DNA of 50,772 nucleotides, taken from the NCBI GenBank assembly GCA_947631015.1, contig CANRJS010000014.1:1-50772 (forward strand). The letters are read 5' to 3'. Position 1 is the stretch's first letter. Each line of letters starts with the position of its first letter. The notes under the pieces were generated by a model, which was not told where the DNA came from, did not search any database, and saw only the letters and a program-made list of their open reading frames with translations. Shown in pieces: positions 26,139-33,807 of the stretch. The DNA is from an uncultured Clostridia bacterium. GTDB taxonomy: Bacteria; Bacillota; Clostridia; Oscillospirales; JAAYOS01. The translations under genes and the position numbers were made by a program.

Positions 26139-27700
26139 GAATAAGCGAGATAAAGCTGCCGGCGGAGCACACGCCGGAGGAGCTGCGCGCGGCGATCGCG
26201 CGCAGAGCCGGTGTGAAGCCCGAAAGCTTTACATCAAGGGTGAGAATACTCAAAGAGTCGCTCGACGCGCGGAAGAAGCCGAATATCTTCCGTGTGTACA
26301 GCGTCGCAGTGGACGAGGACGACGCACCGAGGGAGAAACTGCTGTCAAGTTCGGAAGCTTTACAGCACGCGGCGGAGAACAGACAAACCCGCGCCGACGT
26401 GTCCCGCCCGGCGGTAGTCGGAAGCGGCCCTGCGGGACTGTTCGCGGCGCTCTGGCTTGCGCGCGCGGGACTTCATCCGATAGTCCTCGAGCGCGGCCGG
26501 CCGGTGGACGAGCGCGTCCGCAAGGTGGAGAGCTTCTGGTCGGGCGGCGCGCTCGATACGGAATGCAACGTGCAGTTCGGCGAGGGCGGAGCCGGGACCT
26601 TCTCGGACGGAAAGCTCACCACCGGCACGAAGGACCCGCGCATCCGCTCGGTGCTCGACGCGTTCATAGAGGCGGGAGCGCCGGAGGAGATAGGTTACCT
26701 CGCGCACCCGCACATTGGGACGGACCTGCTTCGCGGCGTCGTGAAAAACATCCGCTCCGCGATAGAGCGGATGGGCGGCGAGTTCCGCTTCGGGGAAAGA
26801 TTTGAGGGTTTCGACGCGCCGGAGGGAGCGCTGAGAAGCCTCCGCGTCCTGTCGGCGGAAGGCGAGTACGAGCTTCCGACCCGCGCCGCCGTCCTCGCGA
26901 TAGGTCACAGCGCGCGGGATACCTTTGAAATGCTCCGCGACGGCGGCGTCGCGATGGAGCGGAAGGCGTTCTCGGTCGGCGTGAGGATCGAGCACCGGCA
27001 GGAGCTGATAGACTTTGCACAGTACGGCCGCGCGCGGGGGACTCTGCCGCCGGCGGAGTACAAGCTTGCGACGCACCTCGAAAACGGGCGCGGAGTGTAC
27101 ACCTTCTGCATGTGCCCCGGCGGGCAGGTCGTCGCGGCGGCAAGCGAGCTCGGCGGCGTAGTCACGAACGGGATGAGCCTCCACGCGCGGGACGGGGAGT
27201 TTGCAAACGCCGCGCTCCTCGTCGGCGTCGGCGCGGAGGATTTCGGCGAGGAGGGAGGCGTCCTCGCAGGGGTGGAGCTCCAGCGCCGCCTAGAGCGCGC
27301 GGCTTTCCGCGCCGGGGGCTCGGACTACCGCGCACCGGCAGAGCTCGTGGGCGACCTGCTCGGAGGAAGAACGCCGTCGGGAAGCCTTGGTTCCACATAC
27401 CGTCCCGGCGTCACGCCGTGCGACCTGCGGGAAGTGATGCCGGGATACGTCGCGGACTCGCTCCGCGACGGGATACGGATATTCGGGCGGAAGCTCCGGG
27501 GGTTTGACACGGCGGACGCGCTCCTCATCGGCGTCGAGAGCCGCTCAAGCTCGCCCGTGCGGATACTGCGCGACGGGAACTGCGTCTCGAACGTGCGGGG
27601 TCTCTACCCCTGCGGTGAGGGCTGCGGCTACGCCGGCGGCATCGTCAGCGCCGCCGTGGACGGTATACGCGTGGCGGAAAGCATCATTTACGGAAAGTAA
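26135..27700 (+). CDS. FAD-dependent dehydrogenase of COG2509 type
   Basis: A 521-residue flavoprotein. A small N-terminal domain of about 80 residues (RISEIKLPAEHTPEELRAAI, then KPESFTSRVRILKESLDARK) precedes the FAD fold PAVVGSGPAGLFAALWLARAG. The family blocks NVQFGEGGAGTFSDGKLTTG and EGCGYAGGIVSAAVDGIR are both present. These proteins are widespread in anaerobes and lack a firmly assigned substrate. ATG 26135 overlaps the previous stop (ATGA). It is the last gene before a strong bidirectional terminator, closing a unit that runs without a real gap from 17187. Confidence 0.85.
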   Translation: MRISEIKLPAEHTPEELRAAIARRAGVKPESFTSRVRILKESLDARKKPNIFRVYSVAVDEDDAPREKLLSSSEALQHAAENRQTRADVSRPAVVGSGPAGLFAALWLARAGLHPIVLERGRPVDERVRKVESFWSGGALDTECNVQFGEGGAGTFSDGKLTTGTKDPRIRSVLDAFIEAGAPEEIGYLAHPHIGTDLLRGVVKNIRSAIERMGGEFRFGERFEGFDAPEGALRSLRVLSAEGEYELPTRAAVLAIGHSARDTFEMLRDGGVAMERKAFSVGVRIEHRQELIDFAQYGRARGTLPPAEYKLATHLENGRGVYTFCMCPGGQVVAAASELGGVVTNGMSLHARDGEFANAALLVGVGAEDFGEEGGVLAGVELQRRLERAAFRAGGSDYRAPAELVGDLLGGRTPSGSLGSTYRPGVTPCDLREVMPGYVADSLRDGIRIFGRKLRGFDTADALLIGVESRSSSPVRILRDGNCVSNVRGLYPCGEGCGYAGGIVSAAVDGIRVAESIIYGK

Positions 27701-27733
27701 AAGCATTTTTGCCAACCAGATACGTCAACACAA

Positions 27734-27769
27734 AAAATCGCCCCGAAACATCCGTTTCGGGGCGATTTT
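27734..27769. terminator. Bidirectional terminator between convergent genes
   Basis: A perfect 16-bp stem (27734-27749 with 27754-27769) closes the loop ATCC. A-tracts and T-tracts on both sides give a T-rich tail in each direction. It ends the exporter/flavoprotein unit on the plus strand and the LacI-type gene on the minus strand. Confidence 0.95.
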
Positions 27770-27832
27770 ATTTACGAAAAATTCACAGCGAACGCGATTT
27801 GCCGCAAGGTCAGCGGCGAGTTGCCGCGAACG

Positions 27833-28840
27833 TCACTCCAGCGTCGGGTCGGTGGAGCCGCGCACGATTATCTTGTGGTCGAGGAAGATACGCTTCTCCT
27901 CGACCTCCTTGCCGCTCATGATGTTCACGAGCATACGCACGCACTCCGCGCCCATCTCGAAGAACGGCTGGTCGACGGTGGTGAGCTTCGGGTTGGCGTA
28001 GACGGCGCGGCGGTTGTCAAAGCCGGTTATCGCGGCGTCGCGCGGGATGCTCATTCCGCCGCGTATCAGACGGTTCATGCAGGCAAGAGCTATTGTGTCG
28101 GAGGCGCAGATTATCGCGTCCGGACGCTCCTCGGCGGGCAGGGCGAGCCATTCGTCCGCCGTCCGCTCGGCCGCTTCAAAGCTGCTGCCGGGGGTGGGAT
28201 AGCGGACTACAAAGCGCTCGTTGAGCGGAATGCCGCGCTTTTGCAGCGCGCGGCGGAGTCCCTGTTCGCGCGCCTCGGCATAGTGGATGGTGTAGTTTTG
28301 GCGGCTGCCGGGACCTATGAACGCGAAGCGGCGGCGTCCCTCATCCACGAGCATGTCGGTAAGCTCCGCTATCGCCTCATCGTCCCGTATCGAGACAAGG
28401 CACGCCTCGGGGAAGTCGACATACTCGGCGCACTGGACGATGGGGTATTCCGCGGCGAGCTTTGCTATCCTGCTGTCGGTGCCGCGGAAGTTGATGAACA
28501 TTATGCCTCCCGCAAGTCCGTTCTCGAAATACTTGAGCGCGTCCTTGTCGTCCTCCTCGGTGGTGTAGGAGAGAATGAGGTCGTAGCCGAGCTCCTTTGC
28601 AGCGTAGCTTGCGCCGTGGAGCATATCGTCGTCTATCCACGAGCTCACGACAAGTATCGTGCGGTTCTCGCTGCGGCTGAGGTTCCGGCCGATGATGTTC
28701 GGACGGTAGCCGAGCTCCCGTACCGCGTCAAGCACGAGCTGACGCCGCTTGTCGCTCACCTTGTAGTTTTCGTTCAGAACGCGCGACACGGTAGCGGTAG
28801 ACACTCCCGCGAGCTTTGCAACATCCTGAATAGTCGCCAT
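27833..28840 (-). CDS. LacI family transcriptional regulator
   Basis: A 335-residue repressor with the LacI helix-turn-helix and hinge (TIQDVAKLAGVSTATVSRVL, residues about 3-22, and YRPNIIGRNL, 47-56). A periplasmic-binding-protein-like sugar domain follows, with LVDEGRRRFAFIGP and PDAIICASDTIALACMNRLIRGG. It is encoded just downstream of the oxidoreductase gene on the same strand, which suggests that it controls that gene or a sugar-alcohol pathway. A hairpin lies between the two. The ribosome site is a G-run about 8 bases before ATG 28840. The inducer is unknown. Confidence 0.92.
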   Translation of the reverse strand: MATIQDVAKLAGVSTATVSRVLNENYKVSDKRRQLVLDAVRELGYRPNIIGRNLSRSENRTILVVSSWIDDDMLHGASYAAKELGYDLILSYTTEEDDKDALKYFENGLAGGIMFINFRGTDSRIAKLAAEYPIVQCAEYVDFPEACLVSIRDDEAIAELTDMLVDEGRRRFAFIGPGSRQNYTIHYAEAREQGLRRALQKRGIPLNERFVVRYPTPGSSFEAAERTADEWLALPAEERPDAIICASDTIALACMNRLIRGGMSIPRDAAITGFDNRRAVYANPKLTTVDQPFFEMGAECVRMLVNIMSGKEVEEKRIFLDHKIIVRGSTDPTLE

Positions 28841-28869
28841 AACCGAACCCCCCGTCTTGATATATGGAA

Positions 28870-28894
28870 CCGGGGAGAGGCGGCCTCTCCCCGG
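28870..28894 (-). terminator. Hairpin between the oxidoreductase and LacI-type genes
   Basis: A perfect 11-bp GC-rich stem (28870-28880 with 28884-28894) with a 3-base loop. On the minus strand only TTCC follows, so it is probably a partial terminator or a stability element that lowers LacI expression relative to the oxidoreductase. Confidence 0.5.
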
Positions 28895-28908
28895 GTGATA
28901 TGTCCGGC

Positions 28909-30033
28909 TTACTCGAAGTCGACGGCCTTGCCGGTGGCGTCCGACTCGAGAGCTGCCTCCATAAGACGGAGTATGCGGAGAGCTTCCTCGTTCTTGACTA
29001 TCTGCTCGGCCTTGCCGAGTATTACGTCGCAGAGGTTCGAGTAGAGCTCGTTGCGGTCATAGGTGAAGTCGGGCAGGGGAAGCTCCTCGGTGGAGTTTGC
29101 GCCGCGCGGAGCCATCGTCTTGGTAAGTCCCTCGCCAGCGAGAATCGGGGTGGCGTCCTTGTCCGCCCAGTCGCGCAGGACGACCATGCGACCGGGGTCG
29201 TTGAAGCCGTTTATCGAAGCAGTGCCCTGGCTGCCCGCCATGTACCACTGCGGCAGGGTGATGAAGTTGCAGGTGCCGACCTCGACCGTCGCGGTGACGC
29301 CGTTTGCGAAGGTGACAAACATGATGAAGCCGTCGTCGACCTCGTCGTTAGTGACGTGGTTCATCTTGGCATAGACCTTGGTTATCTTCTCGGGGACCAT
29401 CAGCACGAGACGGTCAAGAAGATGCACGCCCCAGTCGAACATCATGCCGCCGCCCTGCTCCTTGCGGCCGCGCCAGTCGCCGGGGATGCCGCGCGAGCCG
29501 TGCATGCGGGTCTCGATATGGAAAACGTCGCCCACGAGTTTCTCCTCGTATATCTTCTTCATGACGAGGTAGTCCTTGTCCCAGCGGCGGTTCTGACGCG
29601 GGTAGAAGACGCGGCCGGTCTCCTTTGCGACCTCGAGCACGTCCTCAAGGTCCTTGCTCGTCATCATGACCGGCTTCTCGCACAGGACGTGCTTGCCGGC
29701 GCGCATTGCGCGGATGGCAAGCTCCTTGTGGCTGTCGTTCGGCGTCGCGACAAGGACAACGTCCACCTTGTCGTCCGCAAGTATCTCCTCAAAGCTCGAG
29801 TAGGTATGAAGACCCTGCGAACGCGCCCACTCCTGGCGGGCCTCCGCTATGTCGTATGTGCCGGCGAGGACCATCTTCTCGGCTATCGGGGTATCGGATG
29901 GCTCGAGCTCGCGCCCGCGTCCGCCGTCGTTGCGCCACACGGCCTGTCCGCTGCCGCTCGAAATGGCTATCGCGTGGCCGCCGCCCATGCCGCCGCAGCC
30001 GACTATCGCTACTGCGATCTTGTTGTCTATCAT
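28909..30033 (-). CDS. Gfo/Idh/MocA family oxidoreductase
   Basis: A 374-residue NAD(P)-dependent dehydrogenase of the glucose-fructose oxidoreductase/inositol dehydrogenase family. The Rossmann glycines are in VAIVGCGGMGGGHA, and the family EKP motif is in HVLCEKPVMM (Lys about 123). The C-terminal sheet domain contains GGGMMFDWGVHLLD, with the catalytic-region Asp and His. Between the first strand/helix and the second strand there is an extra segment of about 30 residues (SGSGQAVWRNDGGRGRELEP). The substrate is probably a sugar or inositol-type polyol. GGAGGC precedes ATG 30033. Confidence 0.88.
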   Translation of the reverse strand: MIDNKIAVAIVGCGGMGGGHAIAISSGSGQAVWRNDGGRGRELEPSDTPIAEKMVLAGTYDIAEARQEWARSQGLHTYSSFEEILADDKVDVVLVATPNDSHKELAIRAMRAGKHVLCEKPVMMTSKDLEDVLEVAKETGRVFYPRQNRRWDKDYLVMKKIYEEKLVGDVFHIETRMHGSRGIPGDWRGRKEQGGGMMFDWGVHLLDRLVLMVPEKITKVYAKMNHVTNDEVDDGFIMFVTFANGVTATVEVGTCNFITLPQWYMAGSQGTASINGFNDPGRMVVLRDWADKDATPILAGEGLTKTMAPRGANSTEELPLPDFTYDRNELYSNLCDVILGKAEQIVKNEEALRILRLMEAALESDATGKAVDFE

Positions 30034-30064
30034 AATTGAAGCCTCCTATAAAATGCGAAATAAA

Positions 30065-30078
30065 AGAAATCGCTTGCT
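30065..30078. promoter_or_regulatory. Possible LacI-type operator in the oxidoreductase leader
   Basis: AGAAATCGCTTGCT is a 14-base imperfect palindrome with a central CG, the usual shape of LacI-family operators. Four of six arm positions match. It lies between the predicted minus-strand promoter and the oxidoreductase start, where a repressor would block transcription. This is weak, position-based evidence. Confidence 0.25.
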
Positions 30079-30089
30079 ATGCTTCTTAC

Positions 30090-30118
30090 ATTATTACATT
30101 TTTGCAGGGTGTTGTCAA
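30090..30118 (-). promoter_or_regulatory. Promoter for the oxidoreductase gene
   Basis: On the minus strand TTGACA (30113-30118) is followed by TAATAA after 16 bases or AATAAT after 17. It is followed by a leader of about 50 bases. Its -35 box overlaps the palindrome TTGTCAAGACAA (30112-30123), which lies beside the divergent ABC-F promoter. Confidence 0.65.
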
Positions 30119-30130
30119 GACAATTTTTCC

Positions 30131-30159
30131 TTGCAAACGGATACGCGATACTCTATAAT
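30131..30159 (+). promoter_or_regulatory. Promoter for the ABC-F gene
   Basis: TTGCAA (30131-30136), a 17-base spacer and TATAAT (30154-30159). It is divergent from the oxidoreductase promoter; the two -35 boxes are only 12 bases apart. The resulting leader before ATG 30239 is about 73 bases. Confidence 0.75.
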
Positions 30160-30238
30160 AGTTACCGCCGGATGTTTGCGGCAAGCATACGAATCGAAAG
30201 GATGCTCCGGGCGGAAGCCGCCGGAGAATATACCGAAA

Positions 30239-32167
30239 ATGCCTATTTTGTCGGTGATGGGCGCCGGAAAGGACTTCGGCGAGGTCACCATACTGGAAAA
30301 CGTAACATTCGAGGTACAGCCGGGCGAGCGCGTCGGCCTGATAGGCGACAACGGCACCGGCAAGACCACTCTGTTCAAAATGATCTCCGGCGAGTACGCC
30401 TGCGACAAGGGGAGCGTGCACATCGCGCCGGGTACGCGCGTCGGCGTCCTCGACCAGATACCGTACTACCCGGACGGGACGACGGTCGAACAGGTCCTTC
30501 GCGGAGCGTTCGAGCGTCTCGACGGCATAGCCGCGCAGATGCGCGAGCTCGAGCGGCGTATGAGCGAGGGAGACGCGCAGGCGGTGCGCGAGTACGGCGC
30601 GCTCGAGATAGAGTTCTCGGCGGGCGGAGGCTACGACACGGAGGTACAGTTCCGCCGCGTCGCGAACGGCCTCGGCCTCACGCCGATGCTCGAAACGCGG
30701 TGGGAAAAGCTCTCCGGCGGCGAGAGGACGCGGATAAACCTCGCGCGTATGATCCTCACCGACGTCGACCTAATGCTCCTCGACGAGCCTACGAACCACC
30801 TCGACATACAGTCGACCGAGTGGCTCGAGGACTTTCTCGCCTCCTTCAAGGGCTCGGTGCTGATAATATCGCACGACCGCTACTTCCTCGACCGCACGGT
30901 GGGGAGGATAGTCGAACTTGAGGGCGGCACGGCGAAAGTCTGGAACGGCAATTACAGCGAGTTCCTGCGCCAGAAGGAGGAGTATATCCGCTCCGCCGAG
31001 GCGCAGATGCGGAACGCCGAGAAGAAGGTAAAACAGCTCGAGGACGCGGTGAAGCGAGTCCGACTTTGGGCGTTCCTCGGAAACGACAAGCTCTACCGGA
31101 CGGCGTTCTCGATGGAAAAGCGGATAGCGCGGATAAAGGCGTCGATGCCGAAGCTCGTCAAGCAGGGGAGGAACCTCCGCGCGACCTTCGGCGAGACACG
31201 CCGCTCCGGCGAGGACGTGCTGTCGGTCACGGGGCTCAAAAAAAGCTTCGGAGACAGGACGCTCTTCTCGGACGTCGACCTCGAGATAAAGAAGGACGAG
31301 CGCGTCGGCCTGATAGGCGCGAACGGCGCGGGAAAGACGACGCTTCTCAACATCCTTCTCGGCAAGCTGCCGCCGGACGAGGGGCGCGTGAAGTGGGGCG
31401 TCGGCGTCAAGACGGCGTACCTGCCGCAGATGGTGAGCTTTGAGTATAACCACACGACGATAGTTGACAGCGTCTGCCGCACCCTCAGCATAAGCGAGGC
31501 GGAGGCGCGGAACATCCTCGCGCGCTTCAACTTCACCGGCGAGGACGTGTTCAAGGACATCGACACGCTCTCCGGCGGCGAGAAGAGCCGCCTCCGGCTC
31601 TGCATTCTCATGCAGGGCGGCGTTAATATGCTGATACTCGACGAGCCCACGAACCACCTCGACATCCGCTCGCGCGAATGGCTCGAGCAGGCGATAGATG
31701 AGTTCGACGGGACGCTCCTGCTCGTCAGCCACGACCGCTACTTCCTCGAGAAGTTCGCAACGAAGATATGGTCGGTGGAGCAGGGAGGGATAATCGACTT
31801 CGACGGGACTTACAGCGAGTACCGCGAGGTCGCGGAGACTCTGCGCACGGCGCGCGAGTCCGCCGTGCCGCCGACGGAGCCGCAAAAGAAAGAGCCCGAG
31901 CCGAAGAAGGAGCAGGAGCAGAGCGAGGCTCGCGAGGCGCATAAGCGCAGCCGCGAGACCGACGCGCTCCGCAAGCGCGTTCCGATAATCGAGCGCCGCA
32001 TATCCGTCCTCGAGGACGAGATAAAGCAGATAGACGAGGAGCTTACGGAGGCGTCAAGCGACCACATCCGCCTCGGCGAGCTGCTGACTAAGCGTGAGGA
32101 GACCGAGCACAGGATAGATATGCTAATGCTCGAATGGAGCGAAATAATGGAAAAGTTGGGAGAATAA
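30239..32167 (+). CDS. ABC-F family ATPase (Uup/YfmR-like)
   Basis: A 642-residue soluble protein with two ABC domains and no membrane segment, so it is a ribosome-associated ABC-F factor rather than a transporter. Walker A motifs are GDNGTGKTT and GANGAGKTT, signatures LSGGERTR and LSGGEKSR, and each Walker B ends in LDEPTNHLD. A charged linker of about 80 residues separates the domains. The tail (about 560-640) is a Glu/Lys/Arg-rich region followed by a coiled coil, as in Uup and YfmR. Such proteins ease stalled translation or, in some cases, give antibiotic resistance; nothing here points to resistance. ATG 30239 precedes the family N-terminus PILSVMGAGKDFG; GGAG is 12 bases upstream. Confidence 0.92.
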   Translation: MPILSVMGAGKDFGEVTILENVTFEVQPGERVGLIGDNGTGKTTLFKMISGEYACDKGSVHIAPGTRVGVLDQIPYYPDGTTVEQVLRGAFERLDGIAAQMRELERRMSEGDAQAVREYGALEIEFSAGGGYDTEVQFRRVANGLGLTPMLETRWEKLSGGERTRINLARMILTDVDLMLLDEPTNHLDIQSTEWLEDFLASFKGSVLIISHDRYFLDRTVGRIVELEGGTAKVWNGNYSEFLRQKEEYIRSAEAQMRNAEKKVKQLEDAVKRVRLWAFLGNDKLYRTAFSMEKRIARIKASMPKLVKQGRNLRATFGETRRSGEDVLSVTGLKKSFGDRTLFSDVDLEIKKDERVGLIGANGAGKTTLLNILLGKLPPDEGRVKWGVGVKTAYLPQMVSFEYNHTTIVDSVCRTLSISEAEARNILARFNFTGEDVFKDIDTLSGGEKSRLRLCILMQGGVNMLILDEPTNHLDIRSREWLEQAIDEFDGTLLLVSHDRYFLEKFATKIWSVEQGGIIDFDGTYSEYREVAETLRTARESAVPPTEPQKKEPEPKKEQEQSEAREAHKRSRETDALRKRVPIIERRISVLEDEIKQIDEELTEASSDHIRLGELLTKREETEHRIDMLMLEWSEIMEKLGE

Positions 32168-32194
32168 AAGGTGTGGGGCACAGCCCCACACCTT
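32168..32194 (-). terminator. Terminator between convergent ABC-F and aminotransferase genes
   Basis: A perfect 12-bp stem (32168-32179 with 32183-32194) closes the loop ACA. Read on the minus strand it runs into TTTATT, so it best ends the aminotransferase transcript; on the plus strand the tail is GTCGC. It starts at the first base after the ABC-F stop. Confidence 0.8.
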
Positions 32195-32213
32195 GTCGCT
32201 TTCAAATTGCGTT

Positions 32214-33404
32214 TTACTTTATGAAGTTCTCCAACCTGTCAAGCCCCAGCTTGATATTCTCCAAACTTGTCGCGTAGCTCCAGCGCACGTGATTCGGTGC
32301 GCCGAAACCGGTACAGGGCACAAGCGCGACGTGACCGGCGGTGAGAAACGCGTCCGCGAAGTCGTCCGCGTCATGTATCTCGATGCCGCCGAGGGTCCTG
32401 CCGATAAACGCGCTTATGTCCATCATGACGTAGAACGCGCCGTCCGGCGGGATGATCTTCACGTCGGGCACCTCGCTCACACGCTCAATGAAGTATTCGC
32501 GCCGCGCCTCGAACGCCCGGCGCATCAGCTCTATCGAGCTCTGCGAGGCGGTAAGAGCCTCGGTCGCGGCCTTCTGCGCTATCGAATTCGGCGCGGAGGA
32601 CATGTGGCTCTGGAGGTTCGATATCACCTTCGCTATCTCCGGCGCGGCGGCGCTGTAGCCTATCCGCCAGCCGGTCATGGCGTAGCTCTTGGATACTCCG
32701 TTTATAAGTATCGTCAGCTTCTTCACATCCTCGCCGAGGGCGGCGATGCTTGTAAAGCGTGCGTCGCCGTACACGAGCTTGTAGTAGATCTCGTCGGCTA
32801 TGATGTAGACGTCGCTCTCCACGCAGACGCGCGCGAGGTCGGAGAGCTCGCCCGTCGTGTACACTACGCCGGAGGGGTTTGACGGATTGTTCAGTATGAA
32901 CGCCTTCGTCTTCGGCGTTATCGCCGCGCGGAGCATGTCCGCCGTCATCTTCCAGCCGCTCTTTTCGCCGCACTCGACTATGACCGGCACGCCGCCGACC
33001 ATACGGATAAGCTCGTAGTAGCTTACCCAGTAGGGAGCGGCTATTATCACCTCGTCGCCGGGATCGACGAGCGCCGAGAGCGCGAGAAAGAGCGACTGCT
33101 TTGCGCCGTTCGAGACGACTACCTCATTCGGCTTGTAGTTCACGCCGCAGTCCTTCTCGAGACGCGTGCAGACCGCCTCGCGGAGCTCGAGCGTCCCCGC
33201 GGCGGGAGTGTATCTTGTGAAATTCGAGCCTATGGCCCGGATGGCTTCCATCTTGATGTTGTCCGGAGTATCGAAGTCCGGCTCGCCCGCGCCGAAGCCG
33301 ATGACGTCCATGCCGGCCGCCTTCATCTCTTTATATTTGGTATCTATCGCGATAGTCGTTGAAGCGCGCACCTGCGCCGCTATTCGTGACAGCTCCTTTG
33401 GCAT
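32214..33404 (-). CDS. Pyridoxal-phosphate aminotransferase, aspartate type
   Basis: A 396-residue class I aminotransferase resembling AspB of Firmicutes, which moves amino groups between aspartate and 2-oxoglutarate. The PLP-binding lysine is in INGVSKSYAMTGWRIGY. Other family marks are FGAGEPDFDTP near residue 37, VVSNGAKQSLFLALSAL, the Asn of ILNNPSNPSG and the Asp-x-x-Tyr of IADEIYYKLVYG. The C-terminal arginine lies in NHVRWSYATS. ATG 33404 has GGAGG 10 bases upstream and its own strong promoter. Substrate range cannot be fixed from sequence; class I members also include aromatic and alanine enzymes. Confidence 0.9.
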   Translation of the reverse strand: MPKELSRIAAQVRASTTIAIDTKYKEMKAAGMDVIGFGAGEPDFDTPDNIKMEAIRAIGSNFTRYTPAAGTLELREAVCTRLEKDCGVNYKPNEVVVSNGAKQSLFLALSALVDPGDEVIIAAPYWVSYYELIRMVGGVPVIVECGEKSGWKMTADMLRAAITPKTKAFILNNPSNPSGVVYTTGELSDLARVCVESDVYIIADEIYYKLVYGDARFTSIAALGEDVKKLTILINGVSKSYAMTGWRIGYSAAAPEIAKVISNLQSHMSSAPNSIAQKAATEALTASQSSIELMRRAFEARREYFIERVSEVPDVKIIPPDGAFYVMMDISAFIGRTLGGIEIHDADDFADAFLTAGHVALVPCTGFGAPNHVRWSYATSLENIKLGLDRLENFIK

Positions 33405-33466
33405 CGCTCATCATCCTCCGGTTTTGCAAGATTTGGGTGGCTGACTTGCATCGGCGCACCTTGGAT

Positions 33467-33495
33467 ATTATATGCGCAAATCACCGCCGTTGCAA
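33467..33495 (-). promoter_or_regulatory. Promoter for the aminotransferase gene
   Basis: On the minus strand TTGCAA (33490-33495), a 17-base spacer and a perfect TATAAT (33467-33472). The start codon lies 62 bases further on. Confidence 0.78.
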
Positions 33496-33718
33496 TACCC
33501 GAAAGTGATAATTTTACATTGATTTACCGGCGGCGATATGGTGATTTTGCAGGATTCGGACAGGTGAAATTCCTCACGGCGAAGCGGCCGCGTTCAAATT
33601 TGCATATCCGGCGCGCCGAAATGTGCATGGCGGCGTGTTTTCCGTGCCTGCGGCGGAGCCGCGCCGCCGGTGAGATGCGCCGAGACGGAATTCCCGTCTA
33701 GCCAAGCGGCTTTTTCTA

Positions 33719-33727
33719 TGCTATAAT
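33719..33727 (+). promoter_or_regulatory. Extended -10 promoter for purB
   Basis: TG-C-TATAAT (33719-33727) is a perfect extended -10. No recognisable -35 lies 17 bases upstream, as is common for this promoter class. It is 80 bases before the purB start. Confidence 0.65.
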
Positions 33728-33744
33728 GATTGACAAATAAGTAA

Positions 33745-33773
33745 ATCCGTCGGGAACAGCGTCTCCGACGGAT
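33745..33773 (+). other. Hairpin in the purB leader
   Basis: ATCCGTCGG (33745-33753) pairs perfectly with CCGACGGAT (33765-33773) across an 11-base loop, in the 5' leader 35 bases before the start codon. It lacks a T-run and does not have the shape of a purine riboswitch. It may protect the mRNA 5' end. Confidence 0.5.
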
Positions 33774-33807
33774 ATTGAAGCGGATCTACAAGACATGGGA
33801 GGTCAAC

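Larger units (their letters stand above)
33405..33807. other. Intergenic region between divergent aminotransferase and purB
   Basis: About 400 bases without a credible gene. It holds the aminotransferase promoter near its left end and the purB promoter and leader hairpin near its right end. The middle (33500-33700) is mixed in composition with no clear repeat, RNA or motif that I can recognise. Confidence 0.6.

Noticed and set aside
33519..33701. A 60-codon plus-strand frame in the aminotransferase-purB gap
   Set aside because: It has no ribosome site, a composition unlike its neighbours, and no recognisable motif.
33697..33715. TAGCCAAGCGGC, which resembles part of a tRNA-Gln D-arm
   Set aside because: No acceptor, anticodon or T-arm surrounds it. 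The short AGCC/GGCT pairing before a T-run is also too small (4 bp) to call a terminator.
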